In this document: in pieces, positions 15,874 to 23,224 of the stretch | How the letters are laid out: each line of letters begins with the position of its first letter | Position numbering within the stretch: position 1 is the first letter of the stretch | From: a virus | Length of the DNA: 25,944 bases | Direction: 5' to 3' (one strand) | Virus record (IMG/VR): IMGVR_UViG_3300021425_001932 | Location: 1-25,944 of that record | The notes under the pieces: model-generated | Database searches by the model: none | What the model saw: the letters and a program-made list of their open reading frames with translations, nothing else | Told to the model about the DNA's origin: nothing | Made by a program: the position numbers and the translations under genes

Positions 15874-17230
15874 AATTGTCGTATACCTTTTTGCACTGAT
15901 TGTAAAAGTCCTCGTACATAGGAAATGTTTTAAGTAAATCTGTGCCTAGTCGTTTATCGTTTTCTTTAAAGAAACTATAAAAGTCTCTTCTACCTTGATG
16001 TATTTTTTCTTTATCTACTGGATTCTGATCCGCATAGTCTCGAACACGCTTAAACTTCTCATATTCTACATCAGTAAACCAATCTTTATTATCTGCAATA
16101 AACTTTAAAGTGTCGTCCATATGCGGCATTAAAAAGTCTCTTGGTAAAATATTTAACATCCAATGCGGCGGCTCTTTAAGATAAGGTACATCAAACTGTA
16201 TCTGATGTAATCCTTGTGATCCAATCTCTTTACGCCAATGCATTACACGCTTTAAAAAGTTTTGATATGTTGCAACACATAGAACATTGTAAGTACACAT
16301 AATACCAATTTTAAAACCTCTGCTTAATGCTTCTTTAAAATTCTCTTCCCAATGGTCGCACTTCAGTCCAGTACGCATATACTCTGCTTGCTCGCCCCAT
16401 CCTTCAATACTAGTATACAAAGAAAAGGATTTAATTTTCTTTTGCTCTAATAAACTTTGCACCCTATCAAAAAATTTAATCATTTTATTTTTGGTTACAC
16501 CTAAATTAGTGTTAATAGATATTTCTAACTGTGGTGCTGGTTCTTTCTCTAGCAAATCAAAGAACTGCATCGATCCTGGATTCATTAAAGGCTCACCACC
16601 TGTAATTCTTAGTGTCCAGAGATCCTTACGTAAACTAGGCCACCATTTCCAAAATGCTTCAATATAAGGATTGTCATCTTTAGGACCATAGTATGTTCCC
16701 CAATCTAAAAAGTCAATACCATACTGATTGTAAGTTAAATCATAGTTGCCGTGTTTTTTAATTTCGTCCATCCAAAGAGTGCTTGCTTGTGGACAACAAT
16801 AACCGCAACGATAATTACATCCGTTACCAAATGAAACTTCTAAATAACGTGGATTTACATTTTCGTCCCAGGCTTTTTCTCCTAAACTTTCTAGTTCATT
16901 AATTGCAAAAGAACTTGAACTATGAATCATTCTATCTGAGATATGATCTCCTTCAAGATCTTCAATATTCCAGCAGTAATAACATTCGTCTGGTCTACCA
17001 CCTTCTAGCATTGTTTTACGCTGTTGCTTTTTATGTTCGGTGTTGTGTAACGCTGCCGGATCTGCTTCAATTTCGTGTATCGGAATATGATGCGGTCTAG
17101 GATGATAACAACTATGATTGTCACCTGTGTGCAGGTACAGTGTTTGGTGCCACCATTTCATTGCACAAAATCCAGGACCAACTTTATTCAGTCTATCTCT
17201 AGTATTTTTTATTGTTTTAACGTCCTGCAT
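15863..17230 (-). CDS. Radical SAM protein, CYHP-type N-terminal cysteine domain
   Basis: A 455-residue radical SAM protein. The N-terminal auxiliary region has Cys22, then SCYHP at 40-44 where related proteins have CC, a conserved 'LHNTEHKKQQRKTML' helix and CYYC at 83-86. The core cluster is CNYRCGYC (Cys138, 142, 145) with a further Cys146, and TGGEP ends at 214. A proline-rich 'HPRPHHIP' follows the CYHP, so a histidine may replace one cysteine as a cluster ligand. It is a tandem paralogue of the next gene upstream (17217-18635); both share the 'AEYMRTGL/AEYIRNGL' segment, a C-terminal 'KRLGTD/KRRNTD' motif and overall length. It overlaps both neighbours by 11-14 bases. Confidence 0.9.
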   Translation of the reverse strand: MQDVKTIKNTRDRLNKVGPGFCAMKWWHQTLYLHTGDNHSCYHPRPHHIPIHEIEADPAALHNTEHKKQQRKTMLEGGRPDECYYCWNIEDLEGDHISDRMIHSSSSFAINELESLGEKAWDENVNPRYLEVSFGNGCNYRCGYCCPQASTLWMDEIKKHGNYDLTYNQYGIDFLDWGTYYGPKDDNPYIEAFWKWWPSLRKDLWTLRITGGEPLMNPGSMQFFDLLEKEPAPQLEISINTNLGVTKNKMIKFFDRVQSLLEQKKIKSFSLYTSIEGWGEQAEYMRTGLKCDHWEENFKEALSRGFKIGIMCTYNVLCVATYQNFLKRVMHWRKEIGSQGLHQIQFDVPYLKEPPHWMLNILPRDFLMPHMDDTLKFIADNKDWFTDVEYEKFKRVRDYADQNPVDKEKIHQGRRDFYSFFKENDKRLGTDLLKTFPMYEDFYNQCKKVYDNYDK

Positions 17231-18635
17231 TTATATCCTCGCATTTTTTAATAAACTGTTTCATTTCCGGAAAAGTTTTATTAATGTCAGTATTTCTTCG
17301 CTTATCGTGTTCTTTAAAAAATGTATTAAAGTTTGCCATTGCTATCTGTTCGTCATCAGTATTTAATGGTTGTTTAGCCCATTCTAGTAGCCTTCTGACT
17401 TTATCTACTTCGTAATCTTTAAATCCTTTAAATCTGTTTAGTGCAGTTTCGGGATTTTCTTTCATATAGTCTATGCTCTGTTGTAACGAATCTAGCATTT
17501 CGTCTGTTGCTAACTGCATACTCATCCATTTAGGATCGTGTAACATTGGCGTGTCAAACCATATAAGTTGTCTATCAGTATTAAACGTTTTACGTAATTG
17601 ATGTATTTGCTTAATATATTCTAACCAATTAGGTAAACTTAATATATTTGCTGTAATGATAAATGTAATACTGTGCTTGCTAGATTCTTTTAAATATTGT
17701 TTAACATTTTTGTATAATACCTCAAAATCTAATCCGTTACGAATATACTCTGCTTGTTTGCCCCAACTATCTAAACTACAAAATAGCATAAAATGATCTA
17801 CAGCGTTATTGTCGGTAATTTCTTTTAAGCTAGTCATAAACTTTTGCCACTGATCGCCTGGCGGACAACAATTACTAGTAATGCTTAATTGTAGCTCTTT
17901 GTGAGGATTTTGCTTTACATAATCAAACACTTTAAAAGTATTTTTATCCATAAGCGGTTCACCGCCTGTCATACGAAATGTTTTTAGTGTAGGATATACT
18001 GTAGGGAACCATTCCCAAAATGCTTTTACATAAGGGTTATTAGGAGAATTGTCAATACCTAAACTGTCTACCCATCTAGGATCATTATGATTACCTGTTG
18101 ATAATTCATATGCTCCGTGTTGTTTTACTTCTTTATGCCATTCTGTACTTAGATGAGGAGAGCAATATGCACACTTTAGATTACACGCTTGATTAAAGTT
18201 TACTTCTAAATATTTAGGTTTAGGATTTTCATCTATTTGTGCTGCCTCTATAAGACCTGGCTCATACACATCTTTACTACGATATGCACGATCACTTAAA
18301 TTGCCTTGATCTTCTAGTGCCCAACAAAATTCACACTCTTTGGGACGTTCGCCTTTGAGCATTTTAGCACGTTGCTCTTTTTTATACTTTGTATTGTGCA
18401 ATGCATCAGGTGATTCTTTAAGTTCTTCTAGAGGAATATTATGTGCAGGTGGATGATAGCAACTATGTGTTTTTCCAGTAGGCAAGTGTAGGCTTACGCT
18501 ATACCATTTTGCTAAACAAAAACTAGGACTAACTGTATTAAGTCCTTTTATTAAATCGTTTGTGTCTTCAAAATATTGGCTTTTGTATTTTCCTTTATAG
18601 AGTTTTACCTGATCACCTTTAATATTTTCAGACAC
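17217..18635 (-). CDS. Radical SAM protein, CYHP-type N-terminal cysteine domain (tandem paralogue)
   Basis: A 472-residue protein, the largest radical SAM protein in the window. N-terminal auxiliary region: Cys40, SCYHP at 58-62 and CEFC at 101-104, with 'LHNTKYKKEQRAKML' between. Core: CNLKCAYC (Cys151, 155, 158) and TGGEP ending at 227. The first 30 residues are an extension absent from its tandem copy at 15863-17230. The start is GTG at 18635 with AAGGA a few bases upstream, overlapping the end of the glycosyltransferase-like gene by 8 bases. Side-by-side placement and shared motifs point to duplication followed by divergence, perhaps toward successive steps on one substrate (inference). 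Confidence 0.9.
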   Translation of the reverse strand: MSENIKGDQVKLYKGKYKSQYFEDTNDLIKGLNTVSPSFCLAKWYSVSLHLPTGKTHSCYHPPAHNIPLEELKESPDALHNTKYKKEQRAKMLKGERPKECEFCWALEDQGNLSDRAYRSKDVYEPGLIEAAQIDENPKPKYLEVNFNQACNLKCAYCSPHLSTEWHKEVKQHGAYELSTGNHNDPRWVDSLGIDNSPNNPYVKAFWEWFPTVYPTLKTFRMTGGEPLMDKNTFKVFDYVKQNPHKELQLSITSNCCPPGDQWQKFMTSLKEITDNNAVDHFMLFCSLDSWGKQAEYIRNGLDFEVLYKNVKQYLKESSKHSITFIITANILSLPNWLEYIKQIHQLRKTFNTDRQLIWFDTPMLHDPKWMSMQLATDEMLDSLQQSIDYMKENPETALNRFKGFKDYEVDKVRRLLEWAKQPLNTDDEQIAMANFNTFFKEHDKRRNTDINKTFPEMKQFIKKCEDINAGR

Positions 18636-19524
18636 GCTTTTTCCTTATAACACGAGGACTATTATGGTAAAGTGCTTTGAAAAATTTACTTCCGTGAGCA
18701 TCTAGTTCTGCGATTTCAATGCCTAGACTAGATCTAATTTTATCACCTAAGTCTTCAATTTCTTCTAATAGTGTTTCTTCTGTTACATCTAAAGATTTCC
18801 AATAATCATTTAACCATTCAAAGTCACGTACTTCTGCATAATTCCAGTCAGTACACATTGTTTTGTATAATCCTGCTCTCGCACCATATACACTCCACAG
18901 ACCATTTTCAACATCTGCTCCTACTGAGCACCAAACTCGCAATCTATCAAAGTTTTGCCACCAAGTTTTACGAATATCTTCTACTTTGGCCCCTTGATCC
19001 AAAGACATCTTGACGCCTTCCCTAAAGCCAGCCCGCCAAGCCTGCCAAGGTGTCGCATTAGTATAAGAAATGCTGTAGTTCTCGTTAAACTGATGATACT
19101 TGTCGTCGAAACAGAATTCAACTTTTCCTCTTTCATCTCCATCTTCGCTTGCCTCGTGTGTTTTCATATTGTGTACAAACTTACGTGTCCACATCTTTAG
19201 TCCACCGTTGCCATACATTAGTCCGTTTACGTGAACTTTACCACACCAACTAAAAACGTGTTCAGGTGTAAGTCCTAAATCTTCATAATCTACTTCAACA
19301 TTTAAAAATTCTTGATTAATAATATTGTCTGCATCTACTGTAATGAAATATTCAGTTTCACTAAGGTCAGCACACGCTTTATGTGCAGCATCGCTACCGT
19401 GTACTCCGTGTACACGCTTTGCCCACGGCACTTTGCTACACAGATCTGTGTAATTTTTTTCTGCATTAGGCTCATCATAGGATAAGAAAATAATATCTTG
19501 GTCAACTATCTTAATTTTATTCAT
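18628..19524 (-). CDS. Glycosyltransferase-like protein ('DEPNA' type)
   Basis: A 298-residue protein. IIFLSYDEPNAEKNY at 11-25, KRVHGVHG at 37-44 and FITVDADN at 60-67 look like the first half of a GT-A fold, with D-A-D as the likely metal/nucleotide-sugar DxD motif. The C-terminal half (W-R-A-G-FREG, 'VWCSVGAD', final DFEWL) matches the end of the repeat-containing protein at 9929-11518, which preserves the same order. It lies between the gene at 19517, which I do not recognise, and the CYHP radical SAM pair, overlapping both by 8 bases. It probably transfers a sugar to a pathway intermediate or protein. The family is not one I can name with certainty. Confidence 0.6.
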   Translation of the reverse strand: MNKIKIVDQDIIFLSYDEPNAEKNYTDLCSKVPWAKRVHGVHGSDAAHKACADLSETEYFITVDADNIINQEFLNVEVDYEDLGLTPEHVFSWCGKVHVNGLMYGNGGLKMWTRKFVHNMKTHEASEDGDERGKVEFCFDDKYHQFNENYSISYTNATPWQAWRAGFREGVKMSLDQGAKVEDIRKTWWQNFDRLRVWCSVGADVENGLWSVYGARAGLYKTMCTDWNYAEVRDFEWLNDYWKSLDVTEETLLEEIEDLGDKIRSSLGIEIAELDAHGSKFFKALYHNSPRVIRKKRV

Positions 19525-20092
19525 CTAAGATCCTCGTTAGTTGGTATGTATCAAATTTCCTAGCGGTATAAACACTTATAGGAATATCTGTTGTTTCGAA
19601 TGGCATATCAAATGGTACTATATAGTAATTATCTGCTACTGTTTTCCCGATATGTGCAGAAAGAGTTTTGTATAAAATATTAGGGTCGCCTTTTTTAGTA
19701 ACACTAAACAAGAAATTTGCGTTTAGATTGATGCCTTTGCGTTTAATGTTATCTCGTATAGAATTACCTAATTTAATTTTCCAGCAAGTATTCGGTATAT
19801 CTTGTATTACTTGAACATCTGCATCATCAACCAATGTTTCAGGTAGTTCAAAAATAGAATCATTAACTGTTAACGCATCTAGTGCAAATTCATACTTTGA
19901 TTTTAATTCTAGTTCTTTATTTTTAGGATTATACTGTACGTGGTAATTAGAAATATTTTCTACACCAGTTTTTAAACTTAACACATCAGCTAAAGGAACT
20001 TGAATATATGTATCCTCGTTAGTAACATCATTTGAAATGCTTTCTATTTCGCCATTATCTTTGTTAAAAACTACATATGCTATTTTTGACAT
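19517..20092 (-). CDS. Protein of unknown function
   Basis: A 191-residue protein I do not recognise. The N-terminus (MSKIAYVVFNKDNGEIESIS) reads like a beta-hairpin domain, and most of the protein alternates short beta-like strands with charged turns. Only one cysteine is present, and no signal peptide, membrane segment, coiled coil or catalytic motif is apparent. It sits between glycosyltransferase-like genes, overlapping the upstream one by 13 bases and the downstream one by 8, so it is translationally tied to the pathway. Possible roles are a scaffold, an acceptor protein or a small structural protein; nothing in the sequence decides between them. Confidence 0.7.
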   Translation of the reverse strand: MSKIAYVVFNKDNGEIESISNDVTNEDTYIQVPLADVLSLKTGVENISNYHVQYNPKNKELELKSKYEFALDALTVNDSIFELPETLVDDADVQVIQDIPNTCWKIKLGNSIRDNIKRKGINLNANFLFSVTKKGDPNILYKTLSAHIGKTVADNYYIVPFDMPFETTDIPISVYTARKFDTYQLTRILDE

Positions 20093-20913
20093 TGTTCATA
20101 CTTCCTAATTAAATCGTCTGTAACAAAATTATTTTCTGTGTAATGAAAAATAGTGTCTTGTAAATGGTTGCCTACCTTTACAGTTGCATCGTCGGTTACA
20201 TAAGTGCCTACTCTGTCTTGCCAACTACTGGTTTGATGCCACCAGTTTTGTATTGCAGGTTTCATATGTACTATCATTGGTAGGTCTAATTTACTATTTG
20301 TAAACTGCGTGTCAATATCCATAATTTTTGCAGCAATCGCACAAGTAATATCCATACTAGGCATTTTAGGATAATATTCTTTACAGAAGTTACCATAGAA
20401 TAATTCCCAATTATTACAAATAAGCTCTACCCACGTATAGTATTCTTTACAAAAGTCGTTTTTCTTGAAGTAATGTAAGGTATTATATACACTAGGTAGT
20501 CGGTTTGCAACAAATGCTTTTCTATAATGGTTGTTTGTTATTAATTCTTTTCTATAAGTAAAAACTCTTGACGGATAATATAAATTATAATTAATCATTA
20601 GACTCCAAAAGGATTCTAAATCTTGCTGCACTAGCACATCGCTATCTAAAACAATAGTTTCTTCATAAGGAGTAGCGTGATATAGCTTCCATCTATGCTC
20701 TGTTTGAAATCTGCTGTCAGTCTCTGCATACCAAGGAATATCTATTACGTTGTCAAACACCTTTTTATACTTGTTAGGTAGTTTATCGCTAGTAACAATA
20801 CTTACAGGATACTTGTTTCCTGAAGCACGAATGCTTAATGCACACAAATAGGCTTGTTTTGTGTAATCTTTACCAGCTGCATAAATTAAAAATCCTCTAT
20901 TCGGTAATTTCAT
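20080..20913 (-). CDS. Glycosyltransferase-like protein with DSD motif (GT8-like)
   Basis: A 277-residue protein resembling GT-A glycosyltransferases of the GT8/nucleotide-diphospho-sugar transferase type. 'GFLIYAAGKDYTKQAYLCALSIR' at 7-29 is the nucleotide-binding beginning with the helix typical of that group. ETIVLDSDVLV at about 85-95 holds the DxD metal site (Asp90-Ser-Asp92). Downstream 'IVHMKPAIQNWWHQTSSW' includes a His and aromatics that could complete the sugar or metal site. It is the paralogue of the gene directly upstream, overlapping it by 17 bases. It probably uses a UDP- or other NDP-sugar; donor and acceptor cannot be read. Confidence 0.7.
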   Translation of the reverse strand: MKLPNRGFLIYAAGKDYTKQAYLCALSIRASGNKYPVSIVTSDKLPNKYKKVFDNVIDIPWYAETDSRFQTEHRWKLYHATPYEETIVLDSDVLVQQDLESFWSLMINYNLYYPSRVFTYRKELITNNHYRKAFVANRLPSVYNTLHYFKKNDFCKEYYTWVELICNNWELFYGNFCKEYYPKMPSMDITCAIAAKIMDIDTQFTNSKLDLPMIVHMKPAIQNWWHQTSSWQDRVGTYVTDDATVKVGNHLQDTIFHYTENNFVTDDLIRKYEQCQK

Positions 20914-21793
20914 CTATGCACCTATTTAAACTAAACTTATTCATTACGTGAACATTTGCATTTTTGATTCGCAACGGAGTATATTCTCCTTTATGTCCTT
21001 GTTTTTCTAATAGCAATAACATACTGTCACTATCTAATTTCCATAATATACTTTTATCTGTGGTATAATATAATATTCCTGGCATTGGATTTGCAAAATC
21101 ACCTTGTGAATACCCGTTCATAATGTGTATTGCGATACTAAAACTATAATCATTCCTGTAATAAGGAGTATTAATTTGAAATATATTTGTGTAGTGCTGC
21201 CAGTTTTCCTGAATATGCTGTAAAAGATCAAAGAAAATTTTGTTTGCTTGTGTTTTTCTAAAAAATACACAAGTTGCCCAATAAAAATCTACACTAGTAT
21301 CGGATATACGATCAAAAACATTAGCACGATCTATGTCAGCAATATCGTATGAGGTTTTATAAATTAAAAAATTGTGTTTTTGTGCAAAACACTGCTTTAA
21401 TGTATCGTTACAGATCACTACATCGCTATCTAAAATTAATGTTTCATCGTAAGGAGATACTTCATATGCAAGTGTGCGAGTTTCGTTTTTAAATTGTAGT
21501 TTCTTTTCGACTAATGAGCCGTCGTTATATGTCCTAATATCGTGATCTTCGTGTTTTGACTTTGTTGTATACTCTATAACATCTTCATCTTTCCAGACAA
21601 TGCTTATAATTTTATCAAAGACATCTGTTGCATCAGGATATTCTGTTAGCAAATATTCTGTACTATCAGTTACAATAGTTGTTGGAACATCTAAAAACTG
21701 TCGGACACGTTTTGCTAAAAAATATGCTTGTTTACAATAATCTATTTGTGCATTATTTCTTGCAAAAACTAATACACCTTTACTCGTACTCAA
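20897..21793 (-). CDS. Glycosyltransferase-like protein with DSD motif (paralogue of next gene)
   Basis: A 298-residue protein with the same organisation as its downstream neighbour: 'VLVFARNNAQIDYCKQAYFLAKRVR' at 7-31, then DETLILDSDVVI at about 116-127 with DxD at Asp122-Ser-Asp124. The insert at about 68-112, rich in charged residues, is absent from the paralogue. The start is TTG at 21793, supported by GGAG six bases upstream (21800-21803) within the end of the preceding gene; no ATG or GTG lies nearby downstream. Two adjacent DSD-type transferases suggest two successive sugar additions. The GT-A fold is a reasonable call; the exact family is not certain. Confidence 0.7.
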   Translation of the reverse strand: MSTSKGVLVFARNNAQIDYCKQAYFLAKRVRQFLDVPTTIVTDSTEYLLTEYPDATDVFDKIISIVWKDEDVIEYTTKSKHEDHDIRTYNDGSLVEKKLQFKNETRTLAYEVSPYDETLILDSDVVICNDTLKQCFAQKHNFLIYKTSYDIADIDRANVFDRISDTSVDFYWATCVFFRKTQANKIFFDLLQHIQENWQHYTNIFQINTPYYRNDYSFSIAIHIMNGYSQGDFANPMPGILYYTTDKSILWKLDSDSMLLLLEKQGHKGEYTPLRIKNANVHVMNKFSLNRCIDEITE

Positions 21794-22133
21794 CTAGCTT
21801 CTCCACGCTTCGATTTTTACGAAGTTTTTCATACTCGGCGTGATATTGATTTGCTGCTTCGTAATACGTAGTAGTAAGATCATCCATAAATTCTCGAACA
21901 TCTTTTACCATAATCGGTGTTTCATTATCGTCTACAAATACAACATTAGTTTGGTTGTAATAATCTAACAAGAATTTACAAAACGTAATAAGTTCTTGTG
22001 TTACTGTAAATTGACCGCCGCCATAGTAATACATCGACTGTTCACGGAATTGTTCTTTTAGTATACGCTTTTGATTGTTCAACGTAACCATATAATTGGA
22101 AAACTCTAACGCTTTCTCTAATCGTTCATCCAT
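21780..22133 (-). CDS. Small protein of unknown function, first gene of the minus-strand run
   Basis: A 117-residue, probably mostly helical protein rich in Tyr, Glu and Gln ('QFREQSMYYYGGGQFTVTQELITF', then 'AANQYHAEYEKLRKNRSVEKL'). It has no signal peptide or membrane segment. From memory, short proteins of this look occur near structural genes of T4-like marine phages; I cannot verify this. It has a clear ribosome site (GAGG six bases before ATG 22133) and sits 15-20 bases after the predicted start point of the sigma70 promoter. The glycosyltransferase-like gene begins inside its last codons (14-base overlap). Confidence 0.65.
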   Translation of the reverse strand: MDERLEKALEFSNYMVTLNNQKRILKEQFREQSMYYYGGGQFTVTQELITFCKFLLDYYNQTNVVFVDDNETPIMVKDVREFMDDLTTTYYEAANQYHAEYEKLRKNRSVEKLVEYE

Positions 22134-22153
22134 AAGAGACCTCTATTGTTTAG

Positions 22154-22169
22154 TATAGTATATACTATA
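22154..22169. promoter_or_regulatory. 16-bp perfect palindrome over the -10 (possible operator)
   Basis: TATAGTATATACTATA reads the same on both strands and contains the whole -10 hexamer of the accessory promoter at its centre. A dimeric regulator could bind here and block polymerase. The alternative is chance in AT-rich DNA, or a DNA cruciform. Confidence 0.4.
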
Positions 22170-22185
22170 AATAGCCGTTTGTCAA
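22157..22185 (-). promoter_or_regulatory. Sigma70-type promoter for the long accessory run
   Basis: On the minus strand, TTGACA (22185-22180) is followed by a 17-base spacer and TATACT (22162-22157), a perfect -35 and a 5/6 match -10 at ideal spacing. The expected start point is near 22150, giving a leader of about 16 bases with GAGG before ATG 22133. It is by far the best bacterial-type promoter I can find in the window and lies exactly ahead of the first gene of the 17.5-kb run. Confidence 0.75.
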
Positions 22186-22188
22186 GTA

Positions 22189-23187
22189 TTATTGGAGTGT
22201 ATTTGGAACAGTTACGGAAGGATTGCTTACTGCAACGTTAGAACCCGAAGCTCTACGTGTTTGAAATGTAACTGTGATGTCTAGATTAACATCTTCGTCT
22301 TGTGCTGGGCCAAATGGTGCTGGGGGAATTGACTGCTGATCGCCTGTGTCGTTATCTTCGAATGTTACCCTAAATTGTATTGTGCTAGAGTTTGTTGCTC
22401 TAGCTTCAATTCTGTATCTGTTTTCAGCATATACTGCGGCTGATCCTTGCTTTTCCATAATTGTTTGGTATGAAGTAGTTAATCCATAGTTACCAATTGA
22501 TGTCAAAGTTACACCATTAGTAGAACCAGTTATTGTTGCATAGTTGTGGCCTAGCTGCACCTGTCCTGGATTAGCAATAATTGTTGCCCAGTCAGATGAT
22601 TTAGAACCTGAACCGTTTGCACCAGCTGAACTAATTCTTAATTGTCCACCTGAGTTAAAAAAGTGTCTACGTTGGTTTGCACTACTAAACTGTGCCTGGA
22701 ATACGCAACTAATAGTACCGTTCCAAGTACTTGTTCTTGTATCTGTTGCAATATTAGCAATAGTATCTTCACCTGGGTCGATATCAAAACGATTAGCTTC
22801 AATTTCGTCCATTCTTGCCAAGTAGTCGTTAAAGCCGCCGGCTGTATCTTGGTTTTCAATTGTATAAGCACCACTACCGTGTGTTACATCTGAACCTGTA
22901 ACATCAGCACCAATTACATCACCTGCTTCAATGTTTGTAAGAGGAATATTATCACCAGTTTGGTGTGTCCAGCATTTTCCCATATCTGTACGTAAGTCGT
23001 CCATCTGTGCTGCTGTTACACTGTCGCCATCTCCGGCGCCTGCTGCGCTAGGTGCAGTAACTTGAGAGCTTGTTACAGCTTGTCCGTATCCAAAGTCTCC
23101 TGATCCGGTTCCTAATACTTGTTCAACTCTACTTTGTAAGCCATTAAACTGGGCTGCTGTAATATTATCGCCTGCTGTAACTGCCAT
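22189..23187 (-). CDS. Virion structural protein, tail fibre-like
   Basis: A 332-residue protein rich in Gly, Ser, Thr, Asn and Ala with little charge, typical of phage fibre or decoration proteins. Two copies of a short motif, 'GDNITAAQFNGLQSRV' at 6-21 and 'GDSVTAAQMDDLRTDM' at 54-69, form an N-terminal duplication. The C-terminal half alternates short strands ('YRIEARATNSSTIQFRVTFED') and ends in a beta-rich tail. It has an AGGAA-type ribosome site before ATG 23187 and a late promoter octamer upstream. It is probably exposed on the virion tail. I cannot assign a specific T4 gp number. Confidence 0.6.
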   Translation of the reverse strand: MAVTAGDNITAAQFNGLQSRVEQVLGTGSGDFGYGQAVTSSQVTAPSAAGAGDGDSVTAAQMDDLRTDMGKCWTHQTGDNIPLTNIEAGDVIGADVTGSDVTHGSGAYTIENQDTAGGFNDYLARMDEIEANRFDIDPGEDTIANIATDTRTSTWNGTISCVFQAQFSSANQRRHFFNSGGQLRISSAGANGSGSKSSDWATIIANPGQVQLGHNYATITGSTNGVTLTSIGNYGLTTSYQTIMEKQGSAAVYAENRYRIEARATNSSTIQFRVTFEDNDTGDQQSIPPAPFGPAQDEDVNLDITVTFQTRRASGSNVAVSNPSVTVPNTLQ

Positions 23188-23216
23188 TTTGTCCGTTCCT
23201 CATTATATGCTAGTAT

Positions 23217-23224
23217 TATTTATA
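23217..23224 (-). promoter_or_regulatory. T4-type late promoter octamer TATAAATA
   Basis: An exact TATAAATA on the minus strand overlaps the stop codon of the upstream fibre gene and lies 30 bases before ATG 23187. This is the T4 late promoter consensus (recognised by gp55-type sigma). The position suits a leader of about 20 bases containing GAGGAA at 23196-23201. Confidence 0.65.

Noticed and set aside
22166-22173. TATAAATA on the plus strand near the accessory promoter
   Set aside because: It points into the antisense of a fibre gene; it is more simply part of the AT-rich palindrome and promoter spacer.
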